The position numbers were made by a program, and so were the translations under genes. This document shows positions 46,100 to 58,229 of a DNA stretch of 64,000 bases, one piece after another (the stretch's first letter is position 1; every line of letters starts with the position of its first letter). Location: contig JAMQCK010000019.1 of the NCBI GenBank assembly GCA_024196135.1, positions 62,001 through 126,000 of the forward strand, written 5' to 3'. Origin of the DNA: Pleurotus ostreatus/Saccharomyces cerevisiae fusant (lineage: Eukaryota; Opisthokonta). The notes under the pieces are model-generated. The model ran no database searches, was not told where the DNA came from, and worked only from the letters and a program-made list of their open reading frames with translations.

Positions 46100-48532
46100 A
46101 TGTTCACCCGACGATTTCTGCTTCTCGGCGGGCGTCGCGGTGCTCGTTGTCCTCCACCACTACACATGAGCGCTTCCAATGCGGTCTCTCCAGCGCTAGC
46201 TCGGTCTCTATCATCCTCAAGTCGAGCAGATGCACCAGCCCGGCGAGCAAATAAGCGCGCGTCACTCCCGCGTCTACCAATTCCAGACCTGCAGAAGACC
46301 GTCGACCGGTACCTGAATTCGTTAGAGCCATTCATGCTCGAGGAGGACGCGCGGGGCGGCATGTCCTACAACTCCGCTCGTACTCTGCGCGACAGATGGG
46401 CGACCGAGTTCACAGAGGGTATCGGCGCGACGCTGCAGGAGAGGCTGATCGGTGCGTCTGATTACAGGTTTCGCTGTCATCGGTGTTCACCATGCGCATA
46501 GCACTGGACAAGGCTTCTCCCAACAACTGGCTAGACGACAACTTCTGGATAAACAAGGCCTACCTGGAAGGGCGATCGTCCTTACTCATCAACTCGAACT
46601 GGTGGCTCGCGTTCAAGGACGATGATCTCATATCCCATGAACAAGCAGAACAAGACGCTGAAGAAGGCGGACTCTCTGGCATAACTCCTCTGCAAATACG
46701 ACGCGCAGCATGGATAACGCACCGAGTGCTGGACTTTAGGGAAAAGTTGGCGCTGTGCGTATGCAATTAACTTCGATCATCTCGTCAACTGACGTTATGT
46801 TAGGCAGGAGATCCATCCCGAGACTACGAAGACGGGCGTCTGGATGCAAGAAAACACACGCAAGGTCTTTAACACAACGCGCAAGCCCGAGCCGTACTGT
46901 GACGTCGTGACCTCAACCCCCTTCGCCTCCGAAAAGCCTGCCGCCCGGCGAATGATCCTCAACGTGCACAACTGGTTTTACGCTGTCGACGTCTACGACG
47001 ACCATTGCCGCCCACTCCCGCCAACACGCATCGAGGCCAACATCCGCTCCGCCGTCGCCGACGCACACGCGCGCCGTCAAGCCGGCGAGACCGCCGTACC
47101 CGTGGGCATCCTCAGCGCCGACAACCGCGACGAATGGACGAAGGTATTAGTACCTCCTACACGGACCGTGCCTGTAAGACTTAAGTACCCGCGCGCAATG
47201 TCAGAACCTTGCCCACTTGCTGTCGCTGTCCCCCGCGAACAAGGAGACGTACGAGGCCATCGTCGACGCCGTCATGGGGCTGAGCCTTGACACACTGCCG
47301 ACGACGCCCGTGCACCACCATCCGAACACCGACACGCCGATACCCTTCTCGTCGACGCGGATAAAGCCTCTGGATGAGCACCTGCACTCGATACGCGGGA
47401 CGACGCACAACGTGACGAACCGCTTCTTCGACAAGTCGTTCACGCTCATCGTCGATCCTCTTACGCGTGCCGGCGCTATTGGCGAGCATTCGCCGGTTGA
47501 TGCGCTCGTCCCAAGCATCGTTGCCGAGTATGGGATCATTGAGGGGTGCCCATCCTTCGACGACGTTCAAATGGAGGCTCCGTCGGGCGGCTTCCGACGT
47601 CTCGACTGGGTTGTGGACGACGAAGTCGAGCGCGCTTGTGCTCGCGCGAAGGCCCACGCCGACGCGCTCATCCTCGACTCCGACAACATGGAGCTATGGT
47701 TCGAGGACTACGGGACGGACTGGATCAAGAACTCCGGTACGTCGCGTCGTCTGTTGCGATTGGTCGCGTACTAACGTGTACTCGACACCAGCCAAACTCT
47801 CGCCCGACGCGTACATTCAGATGGTCCTCCAGCTCGCATACTACCGCACGGCCGGCGAGTTCTCGGCGACGTACGAGACGGCGCTCACGCGGATGTTCAA
47901 GCACGGGAGGACGGAGACGATTCGCTCGTACACCGCTGAGGCGCGCGAGTGGGTGCTCGCGATGTGCGCGAACCCTGGCGAGCGGGTGAGTCGATTTATT
48001 CTTCGAGCTCGCGCGCAGCTCACGTACGGCTGCAGAACTACGTCGCAGACCCACGCAAGCTGCGCGCGCTCCTCGACGCCGCGGTGCAAAAGCATACAAG
48101 ACTCACACGCCTCGCTGCGACCGGCCAGGGCGTCGACCGGCATCTCATGGGCCTCCGTCTCATGCTCCGACCGCTGAACGGCGAGAACGTCGCGCTGTTC
48201 GAAGACGTCCTCTTCGACAAGAGCCAGCAATGGAAGCTCAGCACGAGCGGCCTGAGCGCTGGTCTGCTCTTCAATGGCACCGGCTTCGGTGCCGTGTACC
48301 CTGACGGATATGGCATCAACTGTACGTCGCTCCTGTGTCCGCTTCGGCTCGTGCTGACATGCTCGCAGATCTCGCTGCCCCCGACATGATCAAGTTTGGC
48401 ATTGAGTCGAAGCACTCATGTCCCACCACATCGACAGAGGGCTTCCGACTCGCTGTCATTGATGCTCTTCGAGACGTCAAGGCTCTTTGCTCTGCCGACT
48501 CACCTAATGATATCCCACACAGTCGCTTGTAA
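46100..48532 (+). CDS. Carnitine O-acetyltransferase with presequence and PTS1-like tail
   Basis: Seven exons: 46100-46451, 46502-46754, 46804-47143, 47205-47736, 47792-47985, 48036-48321, 48369-48532; 706 aa. Choline/carnitine acyltransferase family: catalytic His410 in GAIGEHSPVDA, carnitine/CoA-site segments YGIIEGCPSF, LQLAYYR and KHSCPTTSTEGFR. It exchanges acetyl groups between CoA and carnitine. The N-terminus is Arg-rich and uncharged otherwise (MFTRRFLLLGGRRGAR), like a mitochondrial presequence. A second Met at residue 23 (46166) would remove it. The C-terminus is SRL, a PTS1 variant. Dual mitochondrial/peroxisomal targeting, as known for yeast Cat2, is therefore likely. Confidence 0.93.
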
Positions 48533-48645
48533 TATATCCTTATTGTACTACTTATATTACCATCCTGCATTGCCAAGTAATTTGGTGATTTATCAGAGGT
48601 AGAGATCAAAAGTGTGCATAAGTGCTTGGGTAGCTACATTGTAAG

Positions 48646-51428
48646 CTAGATGTTGCCCTCATCCAGGTCCTCTGGGTACAGCCAGGCATTTTCTGGAAGA
48701 GCTACAGCCATCTGGCCAGCCAGGGAAGAGGCACCCAAGCCAGCCTTCTTGGAACGGGTGGAGACAAGGAAGTTAAGACTAGAAACAACATACATGCCAA
48801 GCTTGCAGCGTGTGAGCATAACATTTGTGCGTCGGAGGCTGTTGAGGAAGCCGAGGGCATTGGATCGAACCAGTGATACAATAATGTAGTCTTCCTCATT
48901 TCCTGGGGGAGAATCAGTATGATGCGGCATAGCAGGAATAAAGCTGACCTTGAAATGAGTCTACATTGAAAACTTTACCACCCCAGTCAAGACCCTGATC
49001 CTGCAGAGTCTTCTCAAGGAGGTTGCGCTGGCCATCGTAAGGGGTGATGATCTTGTAGTTCTTGCCCTCGGATTCAAGAATAGTGGCAATCTTCATGATC
49101 TCCTTGCATTCAGCCTTGTTCTACAGTAAAGTGAGAACCAATTGATGAGCAGAGCAAGGCAAAAGCATACCTGGTAGCTGTCACCAGATGGCTGTTCAGA
49201 GCCTTCTGCATCAACCATCTTGACAGCAATTACATCATTCTTGATGAGGTGATCAGGATTGGACTTCAGCCTGCCCTCGTACACAGCCTTGGAGATGAAA
49301 TCTCTAAGCTGGGGAGGCATACGGTCTAGACAGCAGTGAGTTGGAGCCAGAAAAGCTGTATATTGCACATACACTGTGTATCAAGGAAGACAACATTGTT
49401 GTGGAGGTGCGGGACCTCGAAGATGCTCTGGAGCTCCTCGAGCTCATCTTGCCCATAGGGGGGCACTAAAAAGTAGTCAGCTAGCTAGCCAAAATATAAA
49501 GGTGTGTGGGACTCACATTGCTTGTCATCTCCAATAAAGCAGGCCTTGCGGATAGATGGGTAGTTGGTGAAGACAGGGAGATAGGCACCAATCTCGATTT
49601 GACTGGCTTCATCGACAATAAGTGTGGTGAGTGGAACAATGCGCGTGAATCTCTTCTTCATCAAGTCATTGGATAGCATAGAGATGGTGCAGAGGATGAC
49701 CTCAACACCCTTCAGCTCCCTCATGCTGAGCTTGGTGAAGCGGTCAGAGGTGATAAGGTTCTCCTTGACAGAATCGTAGATGTGCTCATGCCTGAGGTGG
49801 AGGTCAGTAGGACACAGGAGAAAAAGAGTAAACAGGGCATACCAGTCATGGTAGAAGTCCATGGAGACTAGTAAGCGATAGCTATGGAATCCAACTTTCT
49901 CTAGCTTCTCCGCAATGTTCTTGACAGCCACATTGGACTGGGCGACGAGCCAGATGCCCTTCTTGCCTGCCGCAATGGACTGCTGGACTGTAGCAGCTAT
50001 GACTGTGTGGTCATGAGCCTTCCATACCCATAGGTTGATGAAAGAGCTTACCTGATGTTTTACCAGTGCCCGGAGGTCCTTGGATAATAGTGATACGGTG
50101 CTCGTCCAGGTCAGATAACATGGTATGTACTGCGTGACGTTGGGATGGGTTCAGATTTGTGGTACGGTCTAGGTTGTATGTAGGGAGTGAAGCAGACTCG
50201 GTAGACCACTCCTCTGGCCAAGTAAGGGTGGGGCGAAGCCAGATGTTCTGCACCCATGGGTTGTCCGACAGGAGGTCGATCTCGCCCTGCAAGATCTGCA
50301 GTATGACGGCGGCACGCTTCATATCGGCGAGGGTGGGGTCGTCCTTGCCGACCGAGACCAAGGTCTTGATGATCTGCTCCTCATTGATCGAGAGTGCGGT
50401 CTTGAGGCTGGCGCCCTTGCCTTGCGCGCCCTCGACGGCGGCAGAAGTCGTGTATCTGCCACCAGTCTTGGTCTGGACGACCATCTGCACGTTCTGAGGC
50501 CAGCGTCAGAATGTGGAATACGACTGTGAGGCAGGGTACGCACCTGGCCCGCGCGGAAGCGCTGCGAGAACTTCTCCGCCTTCACCTTGACGTTCGGGTC
50601 GTCCATCGTCCCTCCTCCACTGTCGCGCTTGAACGCGTGCTTCTTGCGGTTGGGCTCGTTCTGCTCCATGCGACGCGAGTCGTTTGCGATCTTGCTGATC
50701 ACGTCGAGATACTAGGGGAGTATCAGCAACGCGTCGGTGAAGAGAAGGAGGCGACGCACGGCCGGTGTAAACCTTTCGCTATTTATCGGCTTAACCTCAG
50801 CAAACGTAGATAAGCCGCCCTCGTATGTCGCGACGAACTGCGCGAGCCACGCGAGGGGGACGAGCGCGGAGCAGCGGCTTTTGGTGGGTAAGTTGATCTC
50901 GAACTTAGACTGCTCCGCGGCGCGCTTGAGGTTGTTCTCGTACACCCGCTCCTCCCCGACGAGCGCCTTGACAACATCGACGTGCTTGCGCGTCGGCGCG
51001 GTCTCCTTGCACGCGGACTGCACGTCGAGTCCGTTCTTCACGCGCACGCCGATGTCGGTGTAGAGCGCCATGGCGAGGGGGCCGTAGTCGAAGGCGTAGG
51101 TCTGCCCCGCGTCGCGCGCGAGGACGTGCTCCTGGAGGACGGCGCGCCCGGCGACGGCGTCATCGGAGGGGGACGCGCGACCCGTGCGGGGCGGCCTCTC
51201 GCCGGCGAAGAACTCGATGATCACGGCGTGCCGATCGCTCGCGATGGCGAGGCAAACGAGCTGGCCAGTCGTTTCGGAGTACGCGGGGTTCAGCCCCAGG
51301 GGCTGGGCGGGCTCGAAGACGGCGAAGGCATCGGGTGTGAGGTCGGTATCCTTGTAGATCGAGCACTCGATAGAGGGCTGGCGGAGTTTTACGAGGTTTT
51401 GTTCGACGGTGAGCTGAGGAATGGCCAT
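48646..51428 (-). CDS. Upf1-like SF1 helicase with unannotated N-terminal domain, paralogue 3
   Basis: Nine exons: 50760-51428, 50544-50711, 50052-50493, 49843-50002, 49517-49791, 49373-49465, 49171-49325, 48949-49120, 48646-48902; 796 aa. Motifs: GPPGTGKTS, WLVAQSNVAVKNIAEKL, VDEASQ, GDDKQLPPYG, DTQYRMPP, DSFQGNE, TNVMLTRCK. Exon 1 is 669 nt, the same as in paralogue 2, and the 93- and 172-nt exons are shared by all three. An extra intron splits the Walker A loop. The N-terminal domain (VCLAIASDRHAVIIEF, DYGPLAMALYTDIGVRV, GLDVQ) is more diverged. Exons 1-2 are very GC-rich while exons 4-9 use many A/T-ending codons. It is convergent with the carnitine acetyltransferase gene. Confidence 0.87.
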
Positions 51429-51823
51429 GATTGCGACGACGACGAGAGTATCGATGGCGGCGGGCTGAGAGGACGGTCGGAGGGTCCCGCAGGCCTTCGA
51501 CCGCACCATCAGCGCGATGGTATCTCGGTAAGTCGCGAGCGCCGAGCAGCCTGCAGGCAAAGTTACCCAACGCGGTAGGTGCGATCACCAGAGCTCTGGA
51601 CACCCACAACGACTGGCTGAACCTGAGCTGATACAGAAGCTCTGAGAGCAGGGCGCGTCGTGCTCTGATAATTCAGTCTCACAACTGTGTACGAACGACG
51701 GTGATGTGCATTCATCGTTAAATAAAAGCGTTAAATAGGTATAAAGGTGGCGTCCTCCACCGAGTCTTCCCTGACTATGGTATGTTCATCACGATGCATG
51801 GGAGCGACGATCTGAGGGAGTGC
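51429..51823. other. Intergenic, no gene seen
   Basis: 395 bp between the start of helicase 3 and the 3' end of the thaumatin-like gene. Confidence 0.5.
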
Positions 51824-52742
51824 TTAAGGGCAGAAGGTGACGGTGTAGTCTGCGCGAGGAGCGTCAGAAGATTGTCACGACAGGAAAGTTTCATAGATAC
51901 TCACCAGCCTTGTCCGCGGTCGGGCAGGTCCAGAGAGCCGTCTTCGAGGACTCGTCGTACGCGTAGACGTACGAGTTCTTGCAGGCGTTCTTGAAGTAGT
52001 CGTAGTACTGGACACCGTCGGGCGGGCAGGTCTCAGCGGTGTTGTGCGAGCCGCTGCAGCAGTTGGCGGAGTCGGCCCTATGCGAGGTCAGCTCCACTTC
52101 CCCTTCTATGACACGACGTGATACGCACTGGTTGCCGTCGAGGTTGGCGAAGCAAGCGGACTTGCAGCCGACGACAGAGCCGTCAGCGCCGGTCTGCTGG
52201 AGCTCAGCCGGGCAGTCCGGGTTGAGGTCCGCGGGGCAGGACGCCTCCTGGCAGTCGGTCGACGGGGTGACCGCAACGGGGATGTTGAAGCCGTCGACGA
52301 GCGAGACGTCGTACCAGTCCGCGTCGCCGTCACCGCTGAGCGTCCACTCAGCGACGGTGGCGGGCGGGACACCCGTGCCGGCGTCCTTGGAGCACTCGAG
52401 GCCGCCGTTGCAGCCACCGGTCTCGCAGGAGGTCGGGCCCGGGTTGGTGCTGAAGTCGCAGGCTGTGCGCGGCCAGATGCGGCCGGCAGTCCAGTTGTCG
52501 GGGACGTCAAAGGAGACCTCCTCGCCGGCGCCCTGCTCCCAACTGAAAGGCAATGTTAGTGCGATGTCGTGAACAAGGGATGGCGATGCTGCTGACCCAG
52601 TGGCGTGGTCGGGGACGGCAGAGCCGGCGTTCAGGTCAGTGAAGAGACCCGGCCAGACGGTGAACGCGCAGTTGTTCTTGACCGTGAACTTGCGGGCGGT
52701 GGCAGCCGCGACGAGAAGCGAGAGGACGGCGAAGCTCTTCAT
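51824..52742 (-). CDS. Secreted thaumatin-like protein
   Basis: Four exons: 52597-52742, 52129-52542, 51905-52077 and 51824-51849; 252 aa. A signal peptide (MKSFAVLSLLVAAATA) is followed by FTVKNNCAFTVWPGLFTD, the standard start of thaumatin-like proteins. Many Cys residues (CDFSTNPGPTSCETGGC, CPADLNPDCPAELQ, CKSACF, CCSGSHNTAETCPP) indicate the disulphide-rich fold, ending in YTVTFCP. Fungal members (GH152) bind or cleave beta-1,3-glucan in the cell wall. The final exon is only 26 nt and supplies the conserved Cys-Pro terminus. It is secreted and probably wall-associated. Confidence 0.93.
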
Positions 52743-54026
52743 GGTGTGCGTGAAGTGAGGGAAGACTGCGAAGTTAAATACAAAAGATGGGAAGGACGAT
52801 GCTTGGTGAGGATTGCCCCTTGTCCGCGCCCGTCCTTATATACATCCCGCGCTCGCACCCCGTTGCCCTCCTGTCAAGCGCACTCAGAATCACAGTGGGT
52901 CCGCCGCAGGGTTCCCACGCAGAATAGAGATCGCAGGCGTTTCAGCGAGCATTCCGAACTGCGCTCCGCGACCATTCGTTGGCGACGCGCCCGTGACGAC
53001 GAGCCCGCACGGAGGGGCAGCCTCTGCGGCGCGCGGCACCGAGGTCCTGCCCATCGTGATCGATACTGAACATGGCCCCGTATGTATCAATAGAGTGTAT
53101 GCACGCATCTGTGTGGTCTCGCTGAGGCTGAGAAGGCATACAACATGGCCCCGCGCTCTCAAACGCGTTCTCGGGGTCTGTGCGAGGCGATAGCAAGATA
53201 GACGCGGGCGCAACGCAGGCCGCAAGCCCAAGAAAGACAGCCGCAGACCTTCCGCCTCGCTCGAAGGATGTTGCTCGTCGCATATGCCTGTGGAGCTCGA
53301 CGACGCTGCCCGCAACGCCCACAAGGCAGACCGCACTCGGAAACGACCGACAAGGAACCTCACTGAAGTGCGCAGCAGGAACGGAGGCTGGGCGAGCGAC
53401 GCCGAGCTTCGAGAGCTGGTGAAAGTACGTCAATTGTGACGATCCCGAAATGAGAGTCGTCGAGGAGGACAAGGTGCATGACACGCAAATAGTGATCAAC
53501 AAGGTCAAGGTTGTTCCCATTTCGCTTCTTTCGGCGGTTCCCCTTTTCTTTCTGAACTCACCAGGCGCAAGCCAAGCAGAAAGCGGCTTAGATTGAGAGC
53601 TGGGAGGCGCGAGAAAACCGGCAGAAGGAGCGCGCACTGCCCATGCATGTGAAGGTTAACTTCGACGGCGGCCACAGCGTGGCTTGCGTCCGTCTCGCCT
53701 GTTCCATGCCAGAAAACAGATGGTCGCTATCGACAAGGTCGAGGCTACACGAATACCCTCACCTTGAAACCGACAGACCCAGCCTGGCCAGCAATGCGTA
53801 CCCTCCACGGACAACAAAGCACATCCTTCACGAGCAGCAAAGCGTATCGTTCGCAAGCACAGGCATACAAAGATATTCGACAAGACACAGCAGACGATAG
53901 CAACATTGCGGACGACGGTCCATTCAAATTTCGAGGTCGAGGCAAGCGTAACATGGAAGCCGCGTCCTCGCAGGTGACGCGATAATCGAGCCTCGCAGAC
54001 GCAGCAGCATACCAAACACATTGTCC
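52743..54026. other. Intergenic, no gene seen
   Basis: 1.3 kb between the thaumatin-like promoter and the 3' end of the sterol reductase gene. The 231-codon frame at 52942-53637 (-) overlaps frames on the other strand and has no motif. Confidence 0.5.
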
Positions 54027-55902
54027 CTAATAGATGTATCTCACAATCCTCCACGGCACGAGCTTCTTGTAGGTTTCCCAGTCCGCGCCGTACCTGCGAA
54101 GGTGCGGGTCAGTACTGTCCAACGTGCACGTGAAGCAAAACACCCAACACACTTTTTGTGGCACGCCTCATCATCGCGCAACTGGCGGTGCACGAGCAGG
54201 ATCGCGAAGTAGATGGGGTAGAAGTACGTGAATGGCGTGGCGAAGCCGGTCGGGAGAGACCAGGCGACGGCCATGAGCCAGTCCCCGCTGCGAGGAATAA
54301 AATCAGTATACATGCTGGATGATCATGACGAAGACTGCGTACAAGTAATTCGGGTGCCGCGACCAGCCCCACCAACCCGAAGTAATCAGCTTGCGCCCGG
54401 TGGAGGTCGTGAAGTACTTGAGGTCTGCGAGATGAGGTAGGTCAGTGTGAGGTCCTTGGGAGCGATGCTAGTCGATACGCACTACGCTCCTGGCCGTTCC
54501 TGAAGTCGTTCTTCTGCCCGTTGGCGGATCGGAAGATGTAGTAGCCGAGCAGGTTCACGCCAACGATGAAGGCGGTCTACGAAGTCCACCGTATCAGCGA
54601 CTAGGCAGACCAAAGCCCAAGCAAACTCACCCAGAAAGGCCCGAGCTCGACATGTCTGAAGGCGAGGTACCTCGCCTATGCGACGGTCAGTATATGTTTC
54701 GCTGCGTATATCAAGGCCCAGAGGCATACCTGAAGACTATATGTGAAGGGTACCCAAACGAGGTCGCCGACGGAGAGCATGAAGCCGAAGCCATCGGTCG
54801 TGATGTCCATGGTGGTGAAGATTGCCGGCTGACCATCGTTGAGCGCGCGAAACGGATGATGACGGCAATACGTACCTCGTTGTAAAGCGAGTCCATCACA
54901 TACCAGCAATGGAAAGCAAGGACTAACCACATCGAGTCGGTGACCTGGATGAGACGTCATTCATTTATTCATACGCATCGAAACGCAATTCCCACCTTGT
55001 CGAAGCCACCGCGACGAACTGCCTGCTCGCAGACCATGCTGATGTCGATGAGCATCCAGAGGATGAGGCCCGGCCGCAGCTCATTGAACGACTTGATATC
55101 GAAGGAGCCAATTGATGGGTTAAGCTCGCGACCGATGAAGAACTGGGGGATATCAATCAACGATACAACTTAAGCGCCACAGCTGTTCACGCACGTCGTA
55201 GATGGGGTTGCCAGAGTTTCCCCCCTCGGCGAGGAGCTTGCCCTTCTTGAAGGACATGGCATAGACATAGAGCGCGAGGACGGTGGACCAGATGAGGGAC
55301 GCGGTGACGAGGCCGATCCAATGGTGGTAGATGAAGGTGAACTTCTCGGGGCCGTTCTGGAAGATGTAGCCGAAGGTCAAGCCCAGCGTGAGCATTGCAG
55401 TCGGTAGAGCTGCATCGCAGTCAGCCCCAGACGCTTTTCACCAGACACACCACACACCATTGATCTTATAGCTCTTCGTCTCCCCATTGCGCATCCTCAC
55501 GCCCTGCACCCACTCCCCCGGCACCACCGCCCAGCACACCACGCAGTACACATACCACGCCGCGTACGCAACCGCCGCCTCCTGGTCCCACAGCCCCTTC
55601 CACCACTCCGGGTCCGTCAGGTCCCGCTTCGCCAGCGCGAGCACCGTCTCCCAGTTGTGCATCCACGCCGCGTCCGGGCCGTCCACGCACGACTTGTAGA
55701 AACAGCGCGCGGTGTTCTCGAGGAAGCAGCCCCCGCTCTGCTCCGAGCAGCCAAAGTAGAGCAGGTAGGAGAAGATGGGGACGGTGACGGTGACGAAGAG
55801 CGCGCCGAGGGGGCCTGCGAACTCGTATTTGGTGGTGCGCGGATTCAGGATGGCGTTGTCCTGGGTTCGGACGGCGACGTCCTGGGCCGGTGTTTTCGAC
55901 AT
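54027..55902 (-). CDS. ERG24: C-14 sterol reductase
   Basis: Ten exons: 55458-55902, 55195-55409, 54996-55142, 54876-54944, 54730-54828, 54631-54675, 54483-54576, 54344-54425, 54153-54287, 54027-54093; 465 aa. Multi-pass membrane enzyme of the ERG4/ERG24 family. Signatures: [19 protein letters not shown] in the middle, and [18 protein letters not shown] near the C-terminus, both diagnostic. At least eight hydrophobic segments are visible. The enzyme reduces the delta-14 double bond left by lanosterol demethylation, using NADPH, in the ER branch of ergosterol synthesis. The RELNP box and C-14-type length favour ERG24 over ERG4. Confidence 0.93.
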
Positions 55903-56705
55903 GGCTGCGTTCAAGTCGGGCGCAGTATCAGGGGGAACGATGTTGGGTAGTAGCAGAAGCGATTATAAGAGCCTAGAGGTATCGTACCATAGAAAACGCG
56001 CGCGTCGCGTCAAGGTCAGTGTCAAGACAAGGTCATCCATCAAACGCGTCCTGCGTGGTTCGATTCCCATCACGTGTAAAATTCAACCGCGCGTTGCTCC
56101 GCCAGAGTCCCTTCAATGGTTGTCTGTACGAGCCACAGCTTCCCGTGCACTGAATAGCAGATGCCTATGGTTGCACATTCAACGTCGAACGATACCTTGT
56201 CTGCGCGACCACTTCCACAAAATACGCTGGCGGAAAGCCGAGAGTTGATCGCTGAACCATACCTTCATTTCTCAAGCTCAAAGTTGCCACTTCACACCAA
56301 GGTCACACATATAACATGTCGTTGGTAACCGCCGGACTAGGCCAGCCTCCAATGTATACACGATGATTCGAAGGACAAACAAAAACCGCGAGATTATCCC
56401 AGCGGCGCACCATCAAGGTTCCAAACAGAGCAAGTAACAAAGCTACTGTACACCATTAGAGTCCACGAGGGTGCTCCGTTCCCATGTAATGTATACATCT
56501 GCCTCTGTGACCACAAATGAAGCACCGCACCGTATATGAACAAAGGCCGGGGCTACACGTGAACATATCCCGCGCAGGTGTTCAGAGAGAACGCGCGAGC
56601 GACCGCCGGATCCCGTCAAGTGTAAAGCGTAGAAAGAAGACCGTAGAAATGTGAGGAGAAACGGGTAGATAGCGCAGGTGGGCGTTGGGGGTATATGTGC
56701 GCCGA
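55903..56705. other. Intergenic, no gene seen
   Basis: 0.8 kb upstream of the sterol reductase. A B-box-like string at about 56048-56060 (GGTTCGATTCCC) is not part of a full tRNA. Confidence 0.5.
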
Positions 56706-57686
56706 TTAGAGCGCGAAGCCAGCAGCCGCGACGACAGCGCCGAGGAGGAGGGCGGGGGTCGTGAACTGCGTCGCCGACGCGCCGTTCTTGTTGCCCTGGC
56801 CGATACCGGCCTGGGCAGCGCCGACCGCCTCGAGGGAGGTGGTCGCCTCCGCGGAGGAAGAGGCGGAGGTCGCAGAGGACGCGGAGGTGGCGACACGCGC
56901 GTTGGAGGCGGGCGCGCTAGAGCTACTGATTTTTCATCAGCACGTTTGATGGCAAGGCCAGCGCACATCACTTACGTGGACTCAGCAGACGCGGAGGTGG
57001 AAGACGCGGAGCTAGCCGACGTCGAGGGGAGGAGGTAGCTCAGGTTGTCAGGGACACAGTCGTTGGAACCGTCACCAACGGTGAGCTAGCAGGGTTTAGG
57101 GCATAGTTCTAGCGCGAGTTCGACTTCTACTCACAATGTCACTGAAGACCTCGTTGTTGTACCCGTCGAGAATGGTGGCCTGGAACTTGGTGCCCGCCGG
57201 CAGAGGGATCTGCAGCCACATATCCGAAGCATCATTGACGTCTTCCGACTCGTAGCTGCACTTCGTTTAGAGGGAGTTTTTGGGGAAGGATGGGGGAAGT
57301 ACGCACTAGACGTTGTTGCAAGGGTCGTCAGGGTTGACGAAGGCGATGGAGTAGGGTCCAGAGGTGGGGTTCCAGGTGAAATCGGTCCAGCCACACTGGA
57401 AGGTCGTCAGTACGAGTGTTCGAGAGGGAGAGGAGGTGCGTTGTCATGGGGGTGGGGTCGGTTGAAGTTGCGCGCTCTCCGTTCTTTGCCTAGCTTCGCG
57501 TCTCGCCGTTCACAACATCTCTCGAGGGGAGAGTACGAGCTCCCAAACCATCCCCCACCGCCCAAAACCGCCCGCGAAAGCATGTCGGACACTCACCGCG
57601 GTCGTCTCCGGGCTGTTGATCGTCAGCTCCTGTGCCAGGGCACGGGCAGCGAAGAGAGAGAGGGTAACGAGCGACGCGGCGAACAT
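56706..57686 (-). CDS. Secreted GPI-anchored Ser/Thr-rich protein (Kre9/Knh1-like)
   Basis: Five exons: 57597-57686, 57307-57395, 57135-57255, 56976-57085, 56706-56925; 209 aa. A signal peptide (MFAASLVTLSLFAARALA) is followed by a beta-rich domain (LTINSPE, CGWTDFTWNPTSGPYSIAFV, WLQIPLPAGTKFQATILD) that fits the Kre9/Knh1 N-terminal fold, with Cys pairs. The second half is nearly all Ser/Ala/Thr, and the C-terminus is hydrophobic (ALLLGAVVAAAGFAL) after small residues, as needed for a GPI anchor. Such proteins are common at fungal cell surfaces; the precise role is unknown. Confidence 0.85.
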
Positions 57687-58229
57687 TCTGTCGGCGATAA
57701 AAAGACAGGAAGGGAGGCCAGGAGCCAGGTGTGGACGACGACGGGAACAAGGAGCTTGAAAAGAGCAAGAAAAGGGGGAGAAAACTCGCCGCAACTTCCC
57801 ACATGGGCGCGCTGCCAAGCAGAGCCAAACACGTCCTCGGCCGGCGATTGGCTGTTTCCGGCCGGAGAATCAGAGCCGCCATGTGCCTCGAGATTCGAGC
57901 TGACAGGCGATTTATCCCTGGGCCTTGGCTACCGTAGTAACCATCTGTCCCCTGGCAGGGCGGTGGACAGCAGAAATCCTTGTTCTTTCCTATATCTCGA
58001 CAAGTACAGTGCTACTCCTCCCCAACCTACAACTTGGCCCGGGCAGGCTTCCCCTTGAACTCGGCCAGCATAGTGCGCTTCGAGATCCTGCAATTCAGTC
58101 AGCCAACGCATTCACCCGCCAAGCCATCACCGTCAAGGAGGGCGCGGGCAGCAGACGCCGCACCCGCCCTCGAGACGTCGCATCCCGTCTCCGTCTCCGT
58201 CCCCAACTCCTCGACACTCGATCGGCAAC
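57687..58229. other. Intergenic, promoter of the GPI-protein gene
   Basis: 543 bp. No gene; frames on the plus strand are shadows. Confidence 0.5.

Noticed and set aside
52942..53637. 231-codon frame (-) in a gene-poor stretch
   Set aside because: Overlaps other long frames, lacks motifs, a promoter and introns.
56040..56070. B-box-like string GGTTCGATTCCC, possible tRNA
   Set aside because: No A box, acceptor stem or anticodon arm can be folded around it.
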